A DNA stretch of 64,000 bases from Veillonella rogosae JCM 15642 (GCF_002959775.1 NZ_PPCX01000002.1:62001-126000); one strand, 5' to 3'. Shown: positions 1 to 9,341, counted from the first letter of the stretch. Notes: a model not told the origin generated them from the letters alone. Numbers and translations: made by a program.

Positions 1-597
1 TTAGATAAACTTAATCAAGCTTATCAAGATGGGGTTAGACTGATAACACTTACGTGGAACTATCCAAATGGTTTGGGAGAACCTCACTGTGGTGAGCAAC
101 ATAAAAAATTAACACCTAAAGGCATTGAGTTTGTTGAGGCTATGCAAGATTTAGGGATAATCGTGGATTGTTCTCATCTTAATGATGCTGGTACAGAGCA
201 ATTAGGGGACATCTTAGATGTACCATTTGTGGCATCTCATTCTAATGCGCGTGAAGTTACGGCTCATACAAGAAACTTACCAGATAATTTAATTAAGCTG
301 ATTGCTAATAAGGGTGGCGTTATAGGCCTTAATTTCGCTCAATCTTTTTTAGGTACATCATCTATAAGTCGGATTGAAGATATCGTAAAGCACGGCTTAT
401 ATCTCATCAATAAGGGCGGGGAAGATGTTGTGGCATTGGGAACCGACTTTGATGGCATTAAGCCAGATACAGAAATTAAAGATGCTTCTGAAATGCATCG
501 ATTATATGATGCATTTAAAGAGGCAGGTTTATCTGTGGAGCAATGTGAGAAACTGTTCTGGAAAAATGCAGATAGACTATTAAAGGAGATTTTATAA
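1..597 (+). CDS. Membrane dipeptidase (peptidase family M19), 3' part
   Basis: The reading frame is open from the first base of the window, so the gene begins upstream and only about 198 C-terminal codons are seen. Motifs of the renal-dipeptidase family are present: an LTWN segment, DCSHLND, SHSNAR and GTDFDG. These carry the His and Asp ligands of the two-zinc site in this family, which hydrolyses dipeptides, including some with a D-residue. The TAA stop overlaps the gmhA ATG by one base, so the two genes are probably co-transcribed and translationally coupled. The link to LPS sugar synthesis looks positional rather than functional. Substrate cannot be told from sequence. Confidence 0.88.
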   Translation, partial: LDKLNQAYQDGVRLITLTWNYPNGLGEPHCGEQHKKLTPKGIEFVEAMQDLGIIVDCSHLNDAGTEQLGDILDVPFVASHSNAREVTAHTRNLPDNLIKLIANKGGVIGLNFAQSFLGTSSISRIEDIVKHGLYLINKGGEDVVALGTDFDGIKPDTEIKDASEMHRLYDAFKEAGLSVEQCEKLFWKNADRLLKEIL

Positions 598-1166
598 TGA
601 CTGATTTAAATCCAATCATTGCAGATCGTTTTACAGAGCATCTTGAAGTCTTTGGCAAGACGATGGAGCATATGGATACCATTCAAGAGATTGCCTATCG
701 CTGTAAGGCGGCTCTCGATAATGGTAATAAAATTTTATTCTGTGGTAACGGTGGTTCTGCAGCGGATTCTCAACATTTAGCAGCAGAATTAATTGGTCGC
801 TTTAAAAAGGAACGTCGTTCTTTTGCCGCGGTGGCTTTAACGACAGACACATCTGCATTGACAGCGATTGCTAATGATTATGATTTTGATGCTGTCTTTG
901 CTCGCCAAGTAGAGGGATTAGGCCGTACAGGTGATGTACTCATCGGTATTTCTACTTCTGGTAATTCTAAGAATGTTGTGAAAGCAGCTGAAATGGCTCG
1001 TTCTATTGGTATGCATACCATTGCTTTTACCGGTGAAGGCGGCGGTAAATTAGCCGAATTATGTGATATTACATTAGCAATTCCTAGTAATGTAACAGCT
1101 CGTATTCAAGAAATGCATATTTTGGCTGGGCACATTATGTGCGAACTTATTGAAGAGGATTATTAA
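597..1166 (+). CDS. gmhA: Phosphoheptose (sedoheptulose-7-phosphate) isomerase
   Basis: This 189-residue SIS-domain protein should convert sedoheptulose 7-phosphate to D-glycero-D-manno-heptose 7-phosphate, the first step of ADP-heptose synthesis in the cytoplasm. The sugar-phosphate loop GNGGSAADS is at residues 50-58, a second loop STSGNSKN near 119-126, and the C-terminal EMHILAGH helix typical of GmhA near 172-179. The length fits the family (about 190). A good AAGGAG site precedes the ATG, which overlaps the upstream stop by one base. It heads hldE, hldD and gmhB, so the whole pathway is clustered. Confidence in function is high because all other steps are adjacent. Confidence 0.95.
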   Translation: MTDLNPIIADRFTEHLEVFGKTMEHMDTIQEIAYRCKAALDNGNKILFCGNGGSAADSQHLAAELIGRFKKERRSFAAVALTTDTSALTAIANDYDFDAVFARQVEGLGRTGDVLIGISTSGNSKNVVKAAEMARSIGMHTIAFTGEGGGKLAELCDITLAIPSNVTARIQEMHILAGHIMCELIEEDY

Positions 1167-1259
1167 CCTTTAGGTTATACGTGATACATATATGTGGTGC
1201 TGATTTAATTCTCATTTTAATTAAGCGCACATATCATTGGGGTAAGGAATAGGTGGACT
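1167..1259 (+). other. gmhA-hldE spacer with imperfect hairpin
   Basis: The 93-base gap contains an imperfect inverted repeat: an ATATGTG arm near 1190 and a CACATAT arm near 1229, with complementary TTAA-rich inner arms. There is no T-run after it, so it is not a convincing terminator. It may stabilise or process the operon mRNA. A GGTGG-like ribosome site follows, just before hldE. Confidence 0.3.
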
Positions 1260-2738
1260 ATGATAAATACTACCATTAATCAGTTTTTAACAAAGCAACT
1301 GCCAAACTTGAAGATTGCCGTTGTTGGCGATGTGATGGTAGATCGTTATGTTTTTGGTGATGTAAGTCGTATTTCTCCAGAAGCACCGGTTCCTGTTAAC
1401 CGAGTGTCAAAAATGAAAGAGGTTCTTGGTGGGGCTGGAAACGTTGCATCTAACTTGTCTAATTTAGATTGTAAGGTATATCTCGGTGCACTTGCTGGTA
1501 ATGATGACCATGGTCGCCTATTGCAACATTTACTTGATGCCGACAAAATCGATACAACTGGTTTAATTACAAGTGATGATCGTTCTACCATTACAAAGAT
1601 GCGCATCTTGGGTGATCGTCAGCAAATGATGCGCCTTGATTTTGAAACGATTACAGATTTAACAAGCGGAGAAGAGGCACAACTAGCTTCTTGGCTTGAG
1701 AATCTATGTAAGTCTGGTATCGACGGTATTGTCGTATCTGACTATGGTAAAGGTGTTTGTACGCCTACCTTATTGAAGAAAATCTTTAGCTTAGCTAAAG
1801 AATATGGCGTGCAAACTATCGTTGATCCAAAAGGATCTGATTGGTCGAAATATAATGGTGCGACCTGCATAACACCAAATGTAAAAGAGCTTGGTGAATG
1901 TGTGGGCCGTAAATTAGAAAATGATGATGCTACAATCGTTGAGGCTGCTAAGTCTGTTCTGGGTAATGTAGATTTGGACTATATTGTGGCTACACGGTCT
2001 GCTAAGGGGATTACAGTTATCGCAAAGGATGGCCGCACATGGCATAATCCGGCTACTCAACAAGAGGTCTTCGATGTGAGTGGTGCAGGGGATACCGTTG
2101 TATCTATGATGATGACTTGTCTTGCTAGTGGCTTATCTATGCGATTAGCCTTGCATATCGCCAATGGTGCTGCTGGCATCGTAGTGTCTAAGGTTGGGAC
2201 CTATCCAATTCACCGCTCTGAACTATTAGACTTATGGCACTCTTTCAAACATAGCATTCAGTCTAAGCCTCTATATACGAAGGAAGAGATGAAAGAGCTT
2301 GTTACACAGTGGCAAAGTAAGGGTGAAACTGTAGTATTTACTAATGGTTGTTTTGACATTCTTCATCGTGGCCATATTACGTACTTACAAGAGGCCGCGC
2401 AACTTGGTGACCATCTCATCATTGGATTGAATTCAGATGCATCTGTTAAACGTCTTAAAGGTGAAACTCGTCCTATCGTTAGTGAAGAGGATCGAGCTGC
2501 TTTATTAAGTGCATTGCAGTGTATTGATGGGGTTGTATTATTTGAAGAAGATACTCCCGCTGAGTTATTAGCGTACTTACGTCCTAATACGCTTGTTAAG
2601 GGCGGCGATTATAAGATTGAAGATATTATCGGACGCGAGTCCGTTGACAATGTAGAGGTGCTTTCATTTAAAGAAGGTTATTCTACATCTGATATTGTAG
2701 GGAAAATAGCCACTATGGCTAAGGAGGGCAAATTATGA
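1260..2738 (+). CDS. hldE: Bifunctional heptose-7-phosphate kinase / heptose-1-phosphate adenylyltransferase
   Basis: This 492-residue protein is a fusion. Residues 1 to about 330 form a PfkB/ribokinase domain with GGAGN at 57-61 and the catalytic-base motif SGAGDT near 273-278. Residues from about 355 form a nucleotidyltransferase domain opened by TNGCFDILHRGH near 361-372, with the HxGH-type site. The kinase makes the 1,7-bisphosphate and, after GmhB acts, the second domain makes ADP-D-glycero-D-manno-heptose. The size is close to E. coli HldE. The last four bases overlap the hldD start (ATGA), indicating coupling. It acts in the cytoplasm for LPS inner core. Confidence 0.95.
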   Translation: MINTTINQFLTKQLPNLKIAVVGDVMVDRYVFGDVSRISPEAPVPVNRVSKMKEVLGGAGNVASNLSNLDCKVYLGALAGNDDHGRLLQHLLDADKIDTTGLITSDDRSTITKMRILGDRQQMMRLDFETITDLTSGEEAQLASWLENLCKSGIDGIVVSDYGKGVCTPTLLKKIFSLAKEYGVQTIVDPKGSDWSKYNGATCITPNVKELGECVGRKLENDDATIVEAAKSVLGNVDLDYIVATRSAKGITVIAKDGRTWHNPATQQEVFDVSGAGDTVVSMMMTCLASGLSMRLALHIANGAAGIVVSKVGTYPIHRSELLDLWHSFKHSIQSKPLYTKEEMKELVTQWQSKGETVVFTNGCFDILHRGHITYLQEAAQLGDHLIIGLNSDASVKRLKGETRPIVSEEDRAALLSALQCIDGVVLFEEDTPAELLAYLRPNTLVKGGDYKIEDIIGRESVDNVEVLSFKEGYSTSDIVGKIATMAKEGKL

Positions 2739-3700
2739 TTATCGTAACAGGTGGTGCTGGTTTTATCGGCAGTAATATTGTGAAAGCACTAAATGACCGT
2801 GGTCGTACAGATATTCTTATCGTAGATGATCTTACAGATGGTCGCAAAATTCGCAATATTCAAAATCTAGAATTCTTAGATTACATCGATTGTGATGATT
2901 TTGATTGTGCTATCGCTGACGGTACATTCGATGTGGGTCCTATTGAAGTCGTATTCCACGAAGGCGCTTGTGCAGACACAATGGAATATAATGGCAAATA
3001 CATGATGAAGAACAACTATGAAGGTTCTAAAAATCTATTCCATTATTGCCAAGACCGTCGTATTCCATTTATCTATGCATCCTCTGCATCTACTTATGGC
3101 AATGGTACTAATGGTTTCGTAGAAAAACCAGAAGCCGAAGAAGCCCTCAATCCATATGCGTATTCTAAGTTATTATTCGACCGTTATGTGCGTAAGTATG
3201 AAGGTGAATATACTGCTCAAGTAGTAGGTTTACGTTACTTTAACGTGTACGGGCCTAACGAAGCACATAAAGATAAAATGGCTTCTTTGGTACGTCAAAT
3301 GTTCTACAAAAATAAAGAAACTGGCGTTATCAACCTCTTTGAAGGTACAGATGGCTACGAAGACGGTGGTCAAACTCGTGACTTTATTTATGTAAAAGAC
3401 GTAGTTAATGTAAACTTCTACTTCTGGGAGCATCCAGAAATTTCTGGTACTTTTAACTGCGGTACTGGTAATGCTCATAGCTTTAATCAATTCATGCAAG
3501 CTGTTATCGATTATAACGGCCACGGCAAAATTGAATACGTGCCATTCCCAGAGGTGTTAAAAGGCAAATATCAAAGCTTTACAGAGGCTGATACGACTAA
3601 ATTATTGGCTGCTGGCTATGATAAAGGATTCCACAAAATGGAAGATGCCGTTAAAGAATATTGTGAGCTATTAGATAATAACGAAGGATATTTACGTTAA
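2735..3700 (+). CDS. hldD: ADP-L-glycero-D-manno-heptose 6-epimerase
   Basis: This 321-residue short-chain dehydrogenase fold protein has the NAD(P) loop GGAGFIGSN at residues 6-14, a YASSAS segment and the YxxxK catalytic pair in YAYSK near 142-146. It should epimerise ADP-D-glycero- to ADP-L-glycero-D-manno-heptose, the donor for LPS heptosyltransferases. The start overlaps the hldE stop by four bases, and the stop overlaps gmhB by one base. Length and motifs match the HldD/RfaD family rather than UDP-glucose epimerase (EGACADTMEYNG is HldD-like). The gene looks intact. Confidence 0.95.
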   Translation: MIIVTGGAGFIGSNIVKALNDRGRTDILIVDDLTDGRKIRNIQNLEFLDYIDCDDFDCAIADGTFDVGPIEVVFHEGACADTMEYNGKYMMKNNYEGSKNLFHYCQDRRIPFIYASSASTYGNGTNGFVEKPEAEEALNPYAYSKLLFDRYVRKYEGEYTAQVVGLRYFNVYGPNEAHKDKMASLVRQMFYKNKETGVINLFEGTDGYEDGGQTRDFIYVKDVVNVNFYFWEHPEISGTFNCGTGNAHSFNQFMQAVIDYNGHGKIEYVPFPEVLKGKYQSFTEADTTKLLAAGYDKGFHKMEDAVKEYCELLDNNEGYLR

Positions 3701-4194
3701 TGCGCAAGGTGTTATTTTTAGATCGCGATGGCGTTATTAATAAAGACGTTAGTTATTTATATAAAATTAGCGATTTAGAGTGGGTAGACGGTGCAAAAGA
3801 GGCCTTAGCTTATGCCTATAGTAAAGGGTATGACCTCATTGTGGTGACGAATCAAAGCGGAGTGGCCCGTGGTTATTACAAAGAGTCTGATGTACAGATT
3901 CTTCATGACCATATGGCTCATGAACTAGACCGCAGTGGGGCGCCAATTTTACACTTCTATTATTGCCCTCACCATAAAGAAGGCTCTGTACCTCTTTATG
4001 CTGTCGATTGTGAATGTAGAAAACCTAAGCCTGGCATGATTAAGCAAGCTATTAAGGATTATGATGTAGATCCTAAATCTAGTTTTCTTATTGGCGATAG
4101 TCAGCGCGATGTTGATGCAGCTGAGGCAGCAGGTGTAAAAGGTTATCTCTTTACAGGTACTAACCTATTAGATTTTATTAAAACTATCATTTAA
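3700..4194 (+). CDS. gmhB: D-glycero-D-manno-heptose 1,7-bisphosphate phosphatase
   Basis: This is a 164-residue HAD-superfamily phosphatase. The nucleophile motif FLDRDGVIN is at residues 6-14, motif II TNQSGVARG near 50-58, and the acid motif IGDSQRDVDAA near 130-140. A CPHH followed by CECRKPKPGM forms the zinc loop typical of GmhB and histidinol-phosphatase relatives. Gene order decides for GmhB: it completes the ADP-heptose set and overlaps the hldD stop by one base. It removes the 1,7-bisphosphate's C7 phosphate before adenylyl transfer. Confidence 0.93.
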   Translation: MRKVLFLDRDGVINKDVSYLYKISDLEWVDGAKEALAYAYSKGYDLIVVTNQSGVARGYYKESDVQILHDHMAHELDRSGAPILHFYYCPHHKEGSVPLYAVDCECRKPKPGMIKQAIKDYDVDPKSSFLIGDSQRDVDAAEAAGVKGYLFTGTNLLDFIKTII

Positions 4195-4307
4195 TCTAGT
4201 ATTTAATATACTAATCTACTATTTATATTGTTTTTGCTTAACATATAAGGCTTATTTAAAGAAACTATAAGGTTGCTTAAGTTGTTGTGTTGTATTTGGG
4301 AGGCTAT

Positions 4308-5327
4308 ATGAAAGACTACAAGAATATACTCATCATAAAGATGAGCTCATTAGGGGATGTAATTCATGCATTGCCTACCTTGTATGCTGTGCGTAAGAAT
4401 TGGCCTGATGCTCGTATTACATGGGCCATTCATGAACAATTCGCTAGCCTCTTACCAGGTACACCTTGGGTTGATGATGTGATTATCATTGACAAGAAAC
4501 AACTTAAAAAGCCTTCTTACTTATATCAATTGCGTAAGGATTTACATAGTCGTCATTTTGATATGACCTTGGACCTTCAATGTATTGCAAAGAGCGCCAT
4601 TGTATCATTATTATCTGGTGCGCCTGAAAAATATGGATATTGGGAACTTCGTGAAGGCAGTAATTTAGTCAATAAAGCACTCGTTGGTGAACATAAATAC
4701 GATCATGTTATCGAACGATACCTAGATACCGTACGTGTCCTTGGGGGCGATGTAGAAGGCGTAGAGTTTCCTATGCCTGCTTATGTTGAGGCGGAGAAGT
4801 CCGTTAAGCATAAGTTACAATCTCATGGTGTGGAAGATGAATATGTAGTAGTTGTACCAGGTGCTCGTTGGATTGTTAAGGAGTGGCCGCTCCTTAACTT
4901 TGGAGAACTTTGTATTCGGTTATGTGAATCGGGTAAAAAGGTCGTTATTGCCGGTGCTCCAGATGATGCAGAAAAAGGAGCTTTCATAGAAAACTATGTG
5001 AAAAATAAGAATCTCATCAACCTAGTGGGATCCACATCAATGCCTGAACTCATTGAATTGATTCGTCATTGTCAAATATTTATTAGTGCCGATACGGGAC
5101 CATTACATATTGCAAATGCTTTGAAGCGACCACTGATTGCCATGTTTGGTACTACGTCTCCTAAGCGGACTGGTCCCTATGGTGGTAGTCATGTACATCT
5201 TATTATTTCCCCGACTTCGAAGGCTACGCCTGAGCAACCTCTCGTAGATGATCCAGATTGTATGGCTCAAATTCCTGTAGATGCAGTATGGTCTGTGTAT
5301 GAACAAGTACTTGGAAAGGAACTATGA
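4308..5327 (+). CDS. waaC: LPS heptosyltransferase, WaaC-like (GT9)
   Basis: This GT9-family protein of 339 residues opens with KMSSLGDVIHALP, the signature N-terminal strand-loop of heptosyltransferase I, and carries SADTGPLHIANAL near 260-272, the nucleotide-sugar site. It should transfer L-glycero-D-manno-heptose from ADP-heptose to Kdo-lipid A at the inner membrane face. I chose the ATG at 4308 because GGGAGG at 4298-4302 is well placed; an in-frame GTG 21 bases upstream lacks a site. The stop overlaps the next glycosyltransferase by four bases. The WaaC label rests on the N-terminal motif; acceptor specificity is inferred. Confidence 0.82.
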   Translation: MKDYKNILIIKMSSLGDVIHALPTLYAVRKNWPDARITWAIHEQFASLLPGTPWVDDVIIIDKKQLKKPSYLYQLRKDLHSRHFDMTLDLQCIAKSAIVSLLSGAPEKYGYWELREGSNLVNKALVGEHKYDHVIERYLDTVRVLGGDVEGVEFPMPAYVEAEKSVKHKLQSHGVEDEYVVVVPGARWIVKEWPLLNFGELCIRLCESGKKVVIAGAPDDAEKGAFIENYVKNKNLINLVGSTSMPELIELIRHCQIFISADTGPLHIANALKRPLIAMFGTTSPKRTGPYGGSHVHLIISPTSKATPEQPLVDDPDCMAQIPVDAVWSVYEQVLGKEL

Positions 5328-6367
5328 TGGAACTAGATTATAAGCGCATTGTGGTCACCTTTCTCATGCACTTAGGTGATGTTATTTTAACGACTCCATT
5401 CCTAGAGGTGCTACGTAAAGCTGCTCCACATAGCCATATTACGTATGTAATAGATGAAAAACTGCAACAAGTGATGCAATATAATCCAAATATTGATGAA
5501 CTTATCGTTGTAGATAAAAAAGGGCGTCATAATAGTATTTCTGGGCTCAATGAGGTTGCTCGTGAGATTAATGCAAAGGGTAAACCTGATATCGTTATCA
5601 ATTTGCATCCCAATGAACGTACTTCCTATTTAGCCTGGAAGATTCATGCGCCCATTACGACTGGTATGAGTCATTTTTTGTTTAGACCGTTTATGACAAA
5701 GTATACCCGTTTAGACCGTAAAACTCGCCACGCTGCAGATATGTACATCAATGTACTAGAACAATTAGGTGTAACAGATACTTCTAACTCTGGCTTACAT
5801 ATTGAAACTTGTGAAGCATGGCGCCGTGAGGCACAAGAATTCTATGCCAGTCATGGATTAACCGATAGTGATACGCTCATCGGTTTTAATATTGGTAGTG
5901 CCGTTCCTGAGAAGCGCTGGCCTGCTGAGCGATTTGCTCATGTAGCAGATCATTTCGGTCGTTTAGGATATAAGACGGTATTCTTTGGCGGTCCTATGGA
6001 TCTTGAAATGGTGCAACCTGTAGTAGAACAAATGGAAACGAAACCTATTGTGGCTACTGGGAAATTTCAGTTAGGACCATTGGCGGCGGCTATGAGCCAC
6101 TGTAATCTATTGATTACAAATGACTCTGGTCCTATGCATGTAGGAATCAGCCAAAAGGTGCCAATTGTGGCACTCTATGGGCCATCAAACCCATTCTTTT
6201 ATGGTCCGTACCAAGCTCATGCTATCGTTCTTGAAACGATGGACTCCTATGAGGTTGGTAAAAGCATGAAGAAGATTATTAAAGAAGGAAATTACAAAGG
6301 GTTATCTGTAATTTCTGAAGAACAGGTTATTAAAGCGGCGGAAATGTTGCTTTCAGAATCGAAATAA
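5324..6367 (+). CDS. Second LPS heptosyltransferase (GT9, WaaF/WaaQ-like)
   Basis: This 347-residue protein belongs to the same GT9 family as its neighbour but is divergent. It has LMHLGDVILTTP near 14-25, an NIGSAVPEKRWP segment in the middle, and TNDSGPMHVG near 264-273. It probably adds a second or further heptose to the core. Two ATG codons in a row open the frame; the first overlaps the upstream TGA as ATGA. Whether it is heptosyltransferase II or III cannot be settled from sequence, so no symbol is given. It ends the LPS block. Confidence 0.8.
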   Translation: MMELDYKRIVVTFLMHLGDVILTTPFLEVLRKAAPHSHITYVIDEKLQQVMQYNPNIDELIVVDKKGRHNSISGLNEVAREINAKGKPDIVINLHPNERTSYLAWKIHAPITTGMSHFLFRPFMTKYTRLDRKTRHAADMYINVLEQLGVTDTSNSGLHIETCEAWRREAQEFYASHGLTDSDTLIGFNIGSAVPEKRWPAERFAHVADHFGRLGYKTVFFGGPMDLEMVQPVVEQMETKPIVATGKFQLGPLAAAMSHCNLLITNDSGPMHVGISQKVPIVALYGPSNPFFYGPYQAHAIVLETMDSYEVGKSMKKIIKEGNYKGLSVISEEQVIKAAEMLLSESK

Positions 6368-6373
6368 AAGCCT

Positions 6374-7357
6374 ATGAATTATATAGTATTTGATTTGGAG
6401 TGGAATCAACCGTATAGCAATGACATTAGCTTTATGAAGCGTACTAAAATGCCGTTGACTGGTGAAATCATTCAAATCGGAGCGGTAAAACTAAATGACA
6501 AGATGGACATTGTAGATCATTTTACGATGTTCATCAAACCTCAATACTTGCCACGGATGCATAAGCATGTACGAGAGCTGACGGGGATAACCTCTAGAGA
6601 ACTCGATCATGGTGTGCCTTTTAAGACGGCTATGCAGCACTTTCAAAATTGGTGTGGTAATGAATATATGTTACTGTCTTGGGGCTCTGATGATATTCTT
6701 ATCTTAAGAGAAAATCTTATGCTCCATAAGATGAAAGCCTTATCTTATGATCAATGGGTAGATGCACAAATGATTTATGCCTATCAACGATATGGTACAA
6801 ATCAGCAATATTCTGTGGCACATGCTATGGAGGATCTCAATATATCGACAGAGCATTTGTCTGCTCATAACGCATTGCATGATGCTGTATTTACGGCTCA
6901 TATATGTCAGAAGCTAGATATTCCACAAGGAATTTTGCATTATGACCAAATTCGCAAGGAAAGTAGCAATCCTTTCCTATATCCACCGATTTTGACATTT
7001 TTTATGTATGAAAACTTCCCTGAGAAGAAGCGTATTGTTCACGATAGACGTGTACGTTTATCTTTCTGCCCGTATTGTCAGACTCGTTTAGAAATGACTA
7101 GGCCAGAACGATTACAAGGGGACAAGCATCTCGCTATTGGCTTTTGCCCAAAACATGGCGATTTTGCAGTGCAACTTAAAGTTGGAAAATATACGATTAA
7201 GTCCGGTAGTACTAAATTCTACGTTACAAAGGTATTAACGCATTGTACGGACGAAATTCGTTCTCTATATACTGAGAAGTCTGAAATTAATCGAGAGAAA
7301 GAGCGAAAGTATTTGGAATTTCGCCAGGCGGAACTTGAAAAGGACCTCCAAAAATAA
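6374..7357 (+). CDS. DEDDh 3'-5' exonuclease, KapD-like, with C-terminal Cys cluster
   Basis: The first 190 or so residues of this 327-residue protein form a DnaQ-like exonuclease: FDLEWN at 6-11 carries the first Asp and Glu, SWGSDD the next Asp, and AHNALHDA the His and last Asp. The closest named relatives I recognise are KapD-type exonucleases. The C-terminal third has SFCPYC and GFCPKHGDF, a possible zinc ribbon that could bind nucleic acid. It begins seven bases after the heptosyltransferase stop. Its substrate (RNA or DNA) is unknown. A link to LPS is not expected. Confidence 0.8.
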   Translation: MNYIVFDLEWNQPYSNDISFMKRTKMPLTGEIIQIGAVKLNDKMDIVDHFTMFIKPQYLPRMHKHVRELTGITSRELDHGVPFKTAMQHFQNWCGNEYMLLSWGSDDILILRENLMLHKMKALSYDQWVDAQMIYAYQRYGTNQQYSVAHAMEDLNISTEHLSAHNALHDAVFTAHICQKLDIPQGILHYDQIRKESSNPFLYPPILTFFMYENFPEKKRIVHDRRVRLSFCPYCQTRLEMTRPERLQGDKHLAIGFCPKHGDFAVQLKVGKYTIKSGSTKFYVTKVLTHCTDEIRSLYTEKSEINREKERKYLEFRQAELEKDLQK

Positions 7358-7427
7358 TTTTATTAATTCCTGTTCACATCTACAGTTTCATAAATGTTAG
7401 ATTGTGAGCTTTTAGAAAGGATAGAAT

Positions 7428-8819
7428 ATGGAACGCAAATATGCATGGCATAATTACGACGATGCCACTATGGAAAAGGTATATGCCTTAAGTGATTCGT
7501 ATCGTCAATTTTTAGATAATGGTAAAACAGAACGGGAATGCGTAGTGCAGGCCGTAGAATTTGCAGAGGCAAAGGGCTATGTAAATCTTAAAGATATCAT
7601 TAAAAATAATACACCAATTAAGGCGGGGGATAAGATTTATTATACCTATATGGATAAATCTATTGCTCTCTTCAATATTGGTACAGATAATATCGAATTA
7701 GGTATGAACATTTTAGGTGCTCATATCGACTCTCCTCGTATTGACGTAAAACAAAACCCTCAATACGAAGATAGCAACCTTTTATTCTGGGATACTCACT
7801 ACTACGGCGGTATTAAAAAATATCACTGGGTAGCCATGCCTCTTGCCATTCATGGTGTTGTGGTAAAAACAGATGGAACTCGCATCAATATTAATATTGG
7901 CGATAAAGAAACTGATCCTGTATTCTGTATTACAGATTTGTTGCCTCATTTAGGGCAAGAACAAATGCAAAAGAATGCAGCTAAAGTAATTGAAGGGGAA
8001 GCTCTTGATTTACTCATAGGCAGTCGTCCAGTAAAAGATGAGGAAAAAGAAGGTGTTTCTAAATTTATTAATAACCTTCTTGAAAAAGAGTATGGCTTTG
8101 TTGAGCGTGACTTGTTATCTGCAGAGCTTGAAATTGTACCCGCAGGTAAGGCACGTGATATGGGCTTTGACCGCTCTATGGTAATGGCATATGGCCAAGA
8201 TGATCGCGTATGTGCCTATACATCCTTAGTGGCTATGCTTGAAGTAGATAATGTAAAACGTACTACTTGTTGCTTACTCGTCGATAAAGAGGAAATCGGT
8301 TCTGTAGGTGCTACGGGTATGCAATCTCGTTTCTTTGAAAATGCTGTAGCTGAAATTCTAACACTTATGGGTAAACCAAATTCTGTTAGCGTTCGTCGTG
8401 CATTGGAAAAATCTCGTATGTTATCTTCCGATGTTAGCGCTGGCTACGATCCACTTTATGCATCTGCGTATGAAAAGAAAAATGCTTCTTACCTTGGTAT
8501 GGGCGTAGTATTTAATAAATTTACAGGCTCTCGTGGTAAAGCTGGCTCTAATGATGCCAATGCTGAGTACATGGGCTTTATCCGTCGTGTTATGGAATCC
8601 AATAATGTAACGTATCAAACGGCAGAGCTTGGTAAGGTAGACCTCGGTGGTGGTGGTACAATTGCGTACATCATGGCACTTTACGGCATGAATGTTATCG
8701 ACTGTGGTGTAGCAGTTCTTAGCATGCATGCTCCGTGGGAGGTTACTTCTAAAGCCGATATTTACGAGGCTAAACAATGCTACGTGGCATTCTTAAATGC
8801 AGCTGATGAAACAATCTAG
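7428..8819 (+). CDS. M18 family aminopeptidase
   Basis: This 463-residue protein matches bacterial aspartyl-aminopeptidase-like enzymes. The two-metal site residues are in GAHIDSPR near 97-104, DDRVCAYTS near 257, DKEEIGSVGATG near 286 and SMHAPWE near 432. The enzyme should remove N-terminal residues from peptides in the cytoplasm. A GAAAGGA site precedes the ATG at a normal distance. A 70-base gap separates it from the exonuclease. The family's residue preference cannot be read from sequence. Confidence 0.93.
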   Translation: MERKYAWHNYDDATMEKVYALSDSYRQFLDNGKTERECVVQAVEFAEAKGYVNLKDIIKNNTPIKAGDKIYYTYMDKSIALFNIGTDNIELGMNILGAHIDSPRIDVKQNPQYEDSNLLFWDTHYYGGIKKYHWVAMPLAIHGVVVKTDGTRININIGDKETDPVFCITDLLPHLGQEQMQKNAAKVIEGEALDLLIGSRPVKDEEKEGVSKFINNLLEKEYGFVERDLLSAELEIVPAGKARDMGFDRSMVMAYGQDDRVCAYTSLVAMLEVDNVKRTTCCLLVDKEEIGSVGATGMQSRFFENAVAEILTLMGKPNSVSVRRALEKSRMLSSDVSAGYDPLYASAYEKKNASYLGMGVVFNKFTGSRGKAGSNDANAEYMGFIRRVMESNNVTYQTAELGKVDLGGGGTIAYIMALYGMNVIDCGVAVLSMHAPWEVTSKADIYEAKQCYVAFLNAADETI

Positions 8820-8829
8820 TATAATAGGG

Positions 8830-8848
8830 CTTTCACCAATGGTGAAAG
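8830..8848 (+). other. Short hairpin after the M18 gene
   Basis: An exact 8-bp inverted repeat, CTTTCACC and GGTGAAAG with a three-base loop, lies between the M18 stop and the next start. No T-run follows, so it is a weak terminator at best and may act in mRNA processing. Confidence 0.4.
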
Positions 8849-8869
8849 TCCATTCTATGTGAGGTATAT

Positions 8870-9247
8870 ATGAATCAAACGGAATTAGGCGCAGCTATTA
8901 AGGCTGCGAAGGGAGAGGCAACCGAGGTTAAGACTGTAAAAGTCGACATCTTTGATATTCCTGAAACAACAGCTGAAGAATATATTGCAAATCGTGAACA
9001 GGTAGCTGAGGCGGCTGCTGCAGTTATGAAACCATACTGCGTAACAGTAAAACGAGAAACCCTAGATGAAGACGAAGGGGAAGCTGTAGTAGGTTATTAT
9101 GTAACGGGTGAAATCTTGATGTGCGTTATTCTCGACCCATTTGAAGTACCTGTTATGAAGGTAGCACTCGATAAAGGTACTCTTAAAGAATATATTCTTG
9201 CAGCAAATGATTTGACAGAAGATATGCTATCATCTTTAGAAAAATAG
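8870..9247 (+). CDS. Unrecognised 125-residue acidic protein
   Basis: I do not recognise this family. The protein is acidic, has no Cys pair that looks metal-binding, no signal peptide and no membrane segment. It has an Ala/Glu-rich N-terminal half and a C-terminal part that reads as alternating strands and helix (VTGEILMCVILDPFEVPV). A GTGAGG site precedes the ATG. Codon use is like the neighbours, so it is probably a real lineage-specific gene. A 73-base gap and a promoter separate it from the ABC importer downstream. Confidence 0.7.
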   Translation: MNQTELGAAIKAAKGEATEVKTVKVDIFDIPETTAEEYIANREQVAEAAAAVMKPYCVTVKRETLDEDEGEAVVGYYVTGEILMCVILDPFEVPVMKVALDKGTLKEYILAANDLTEDMLSSLEK

Positions 9248-9312
9248 TTGGATTTCTTGTCTTTATTGTGTTTTACACATAATAAAAATGTAAAATACTT
9301 TACTCTGCTACA

Positions 9313-9341
9313 TTGATGTAGTGAATAAATTTGTTTATAAT
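9313..9341 (+). promoter_or_regulatory. Sigma-A-type promoter of the ABC importer operon
   Basis: TTGATG at 9313-9318 and a perfect TATAAT at 9336-9341 are separated by 17 bases. The position, 40 bases before the ATG at 9381, also shows that an in-frame GTG at 9321 inside the promoter cannot be the start. Confidence 0.8.
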
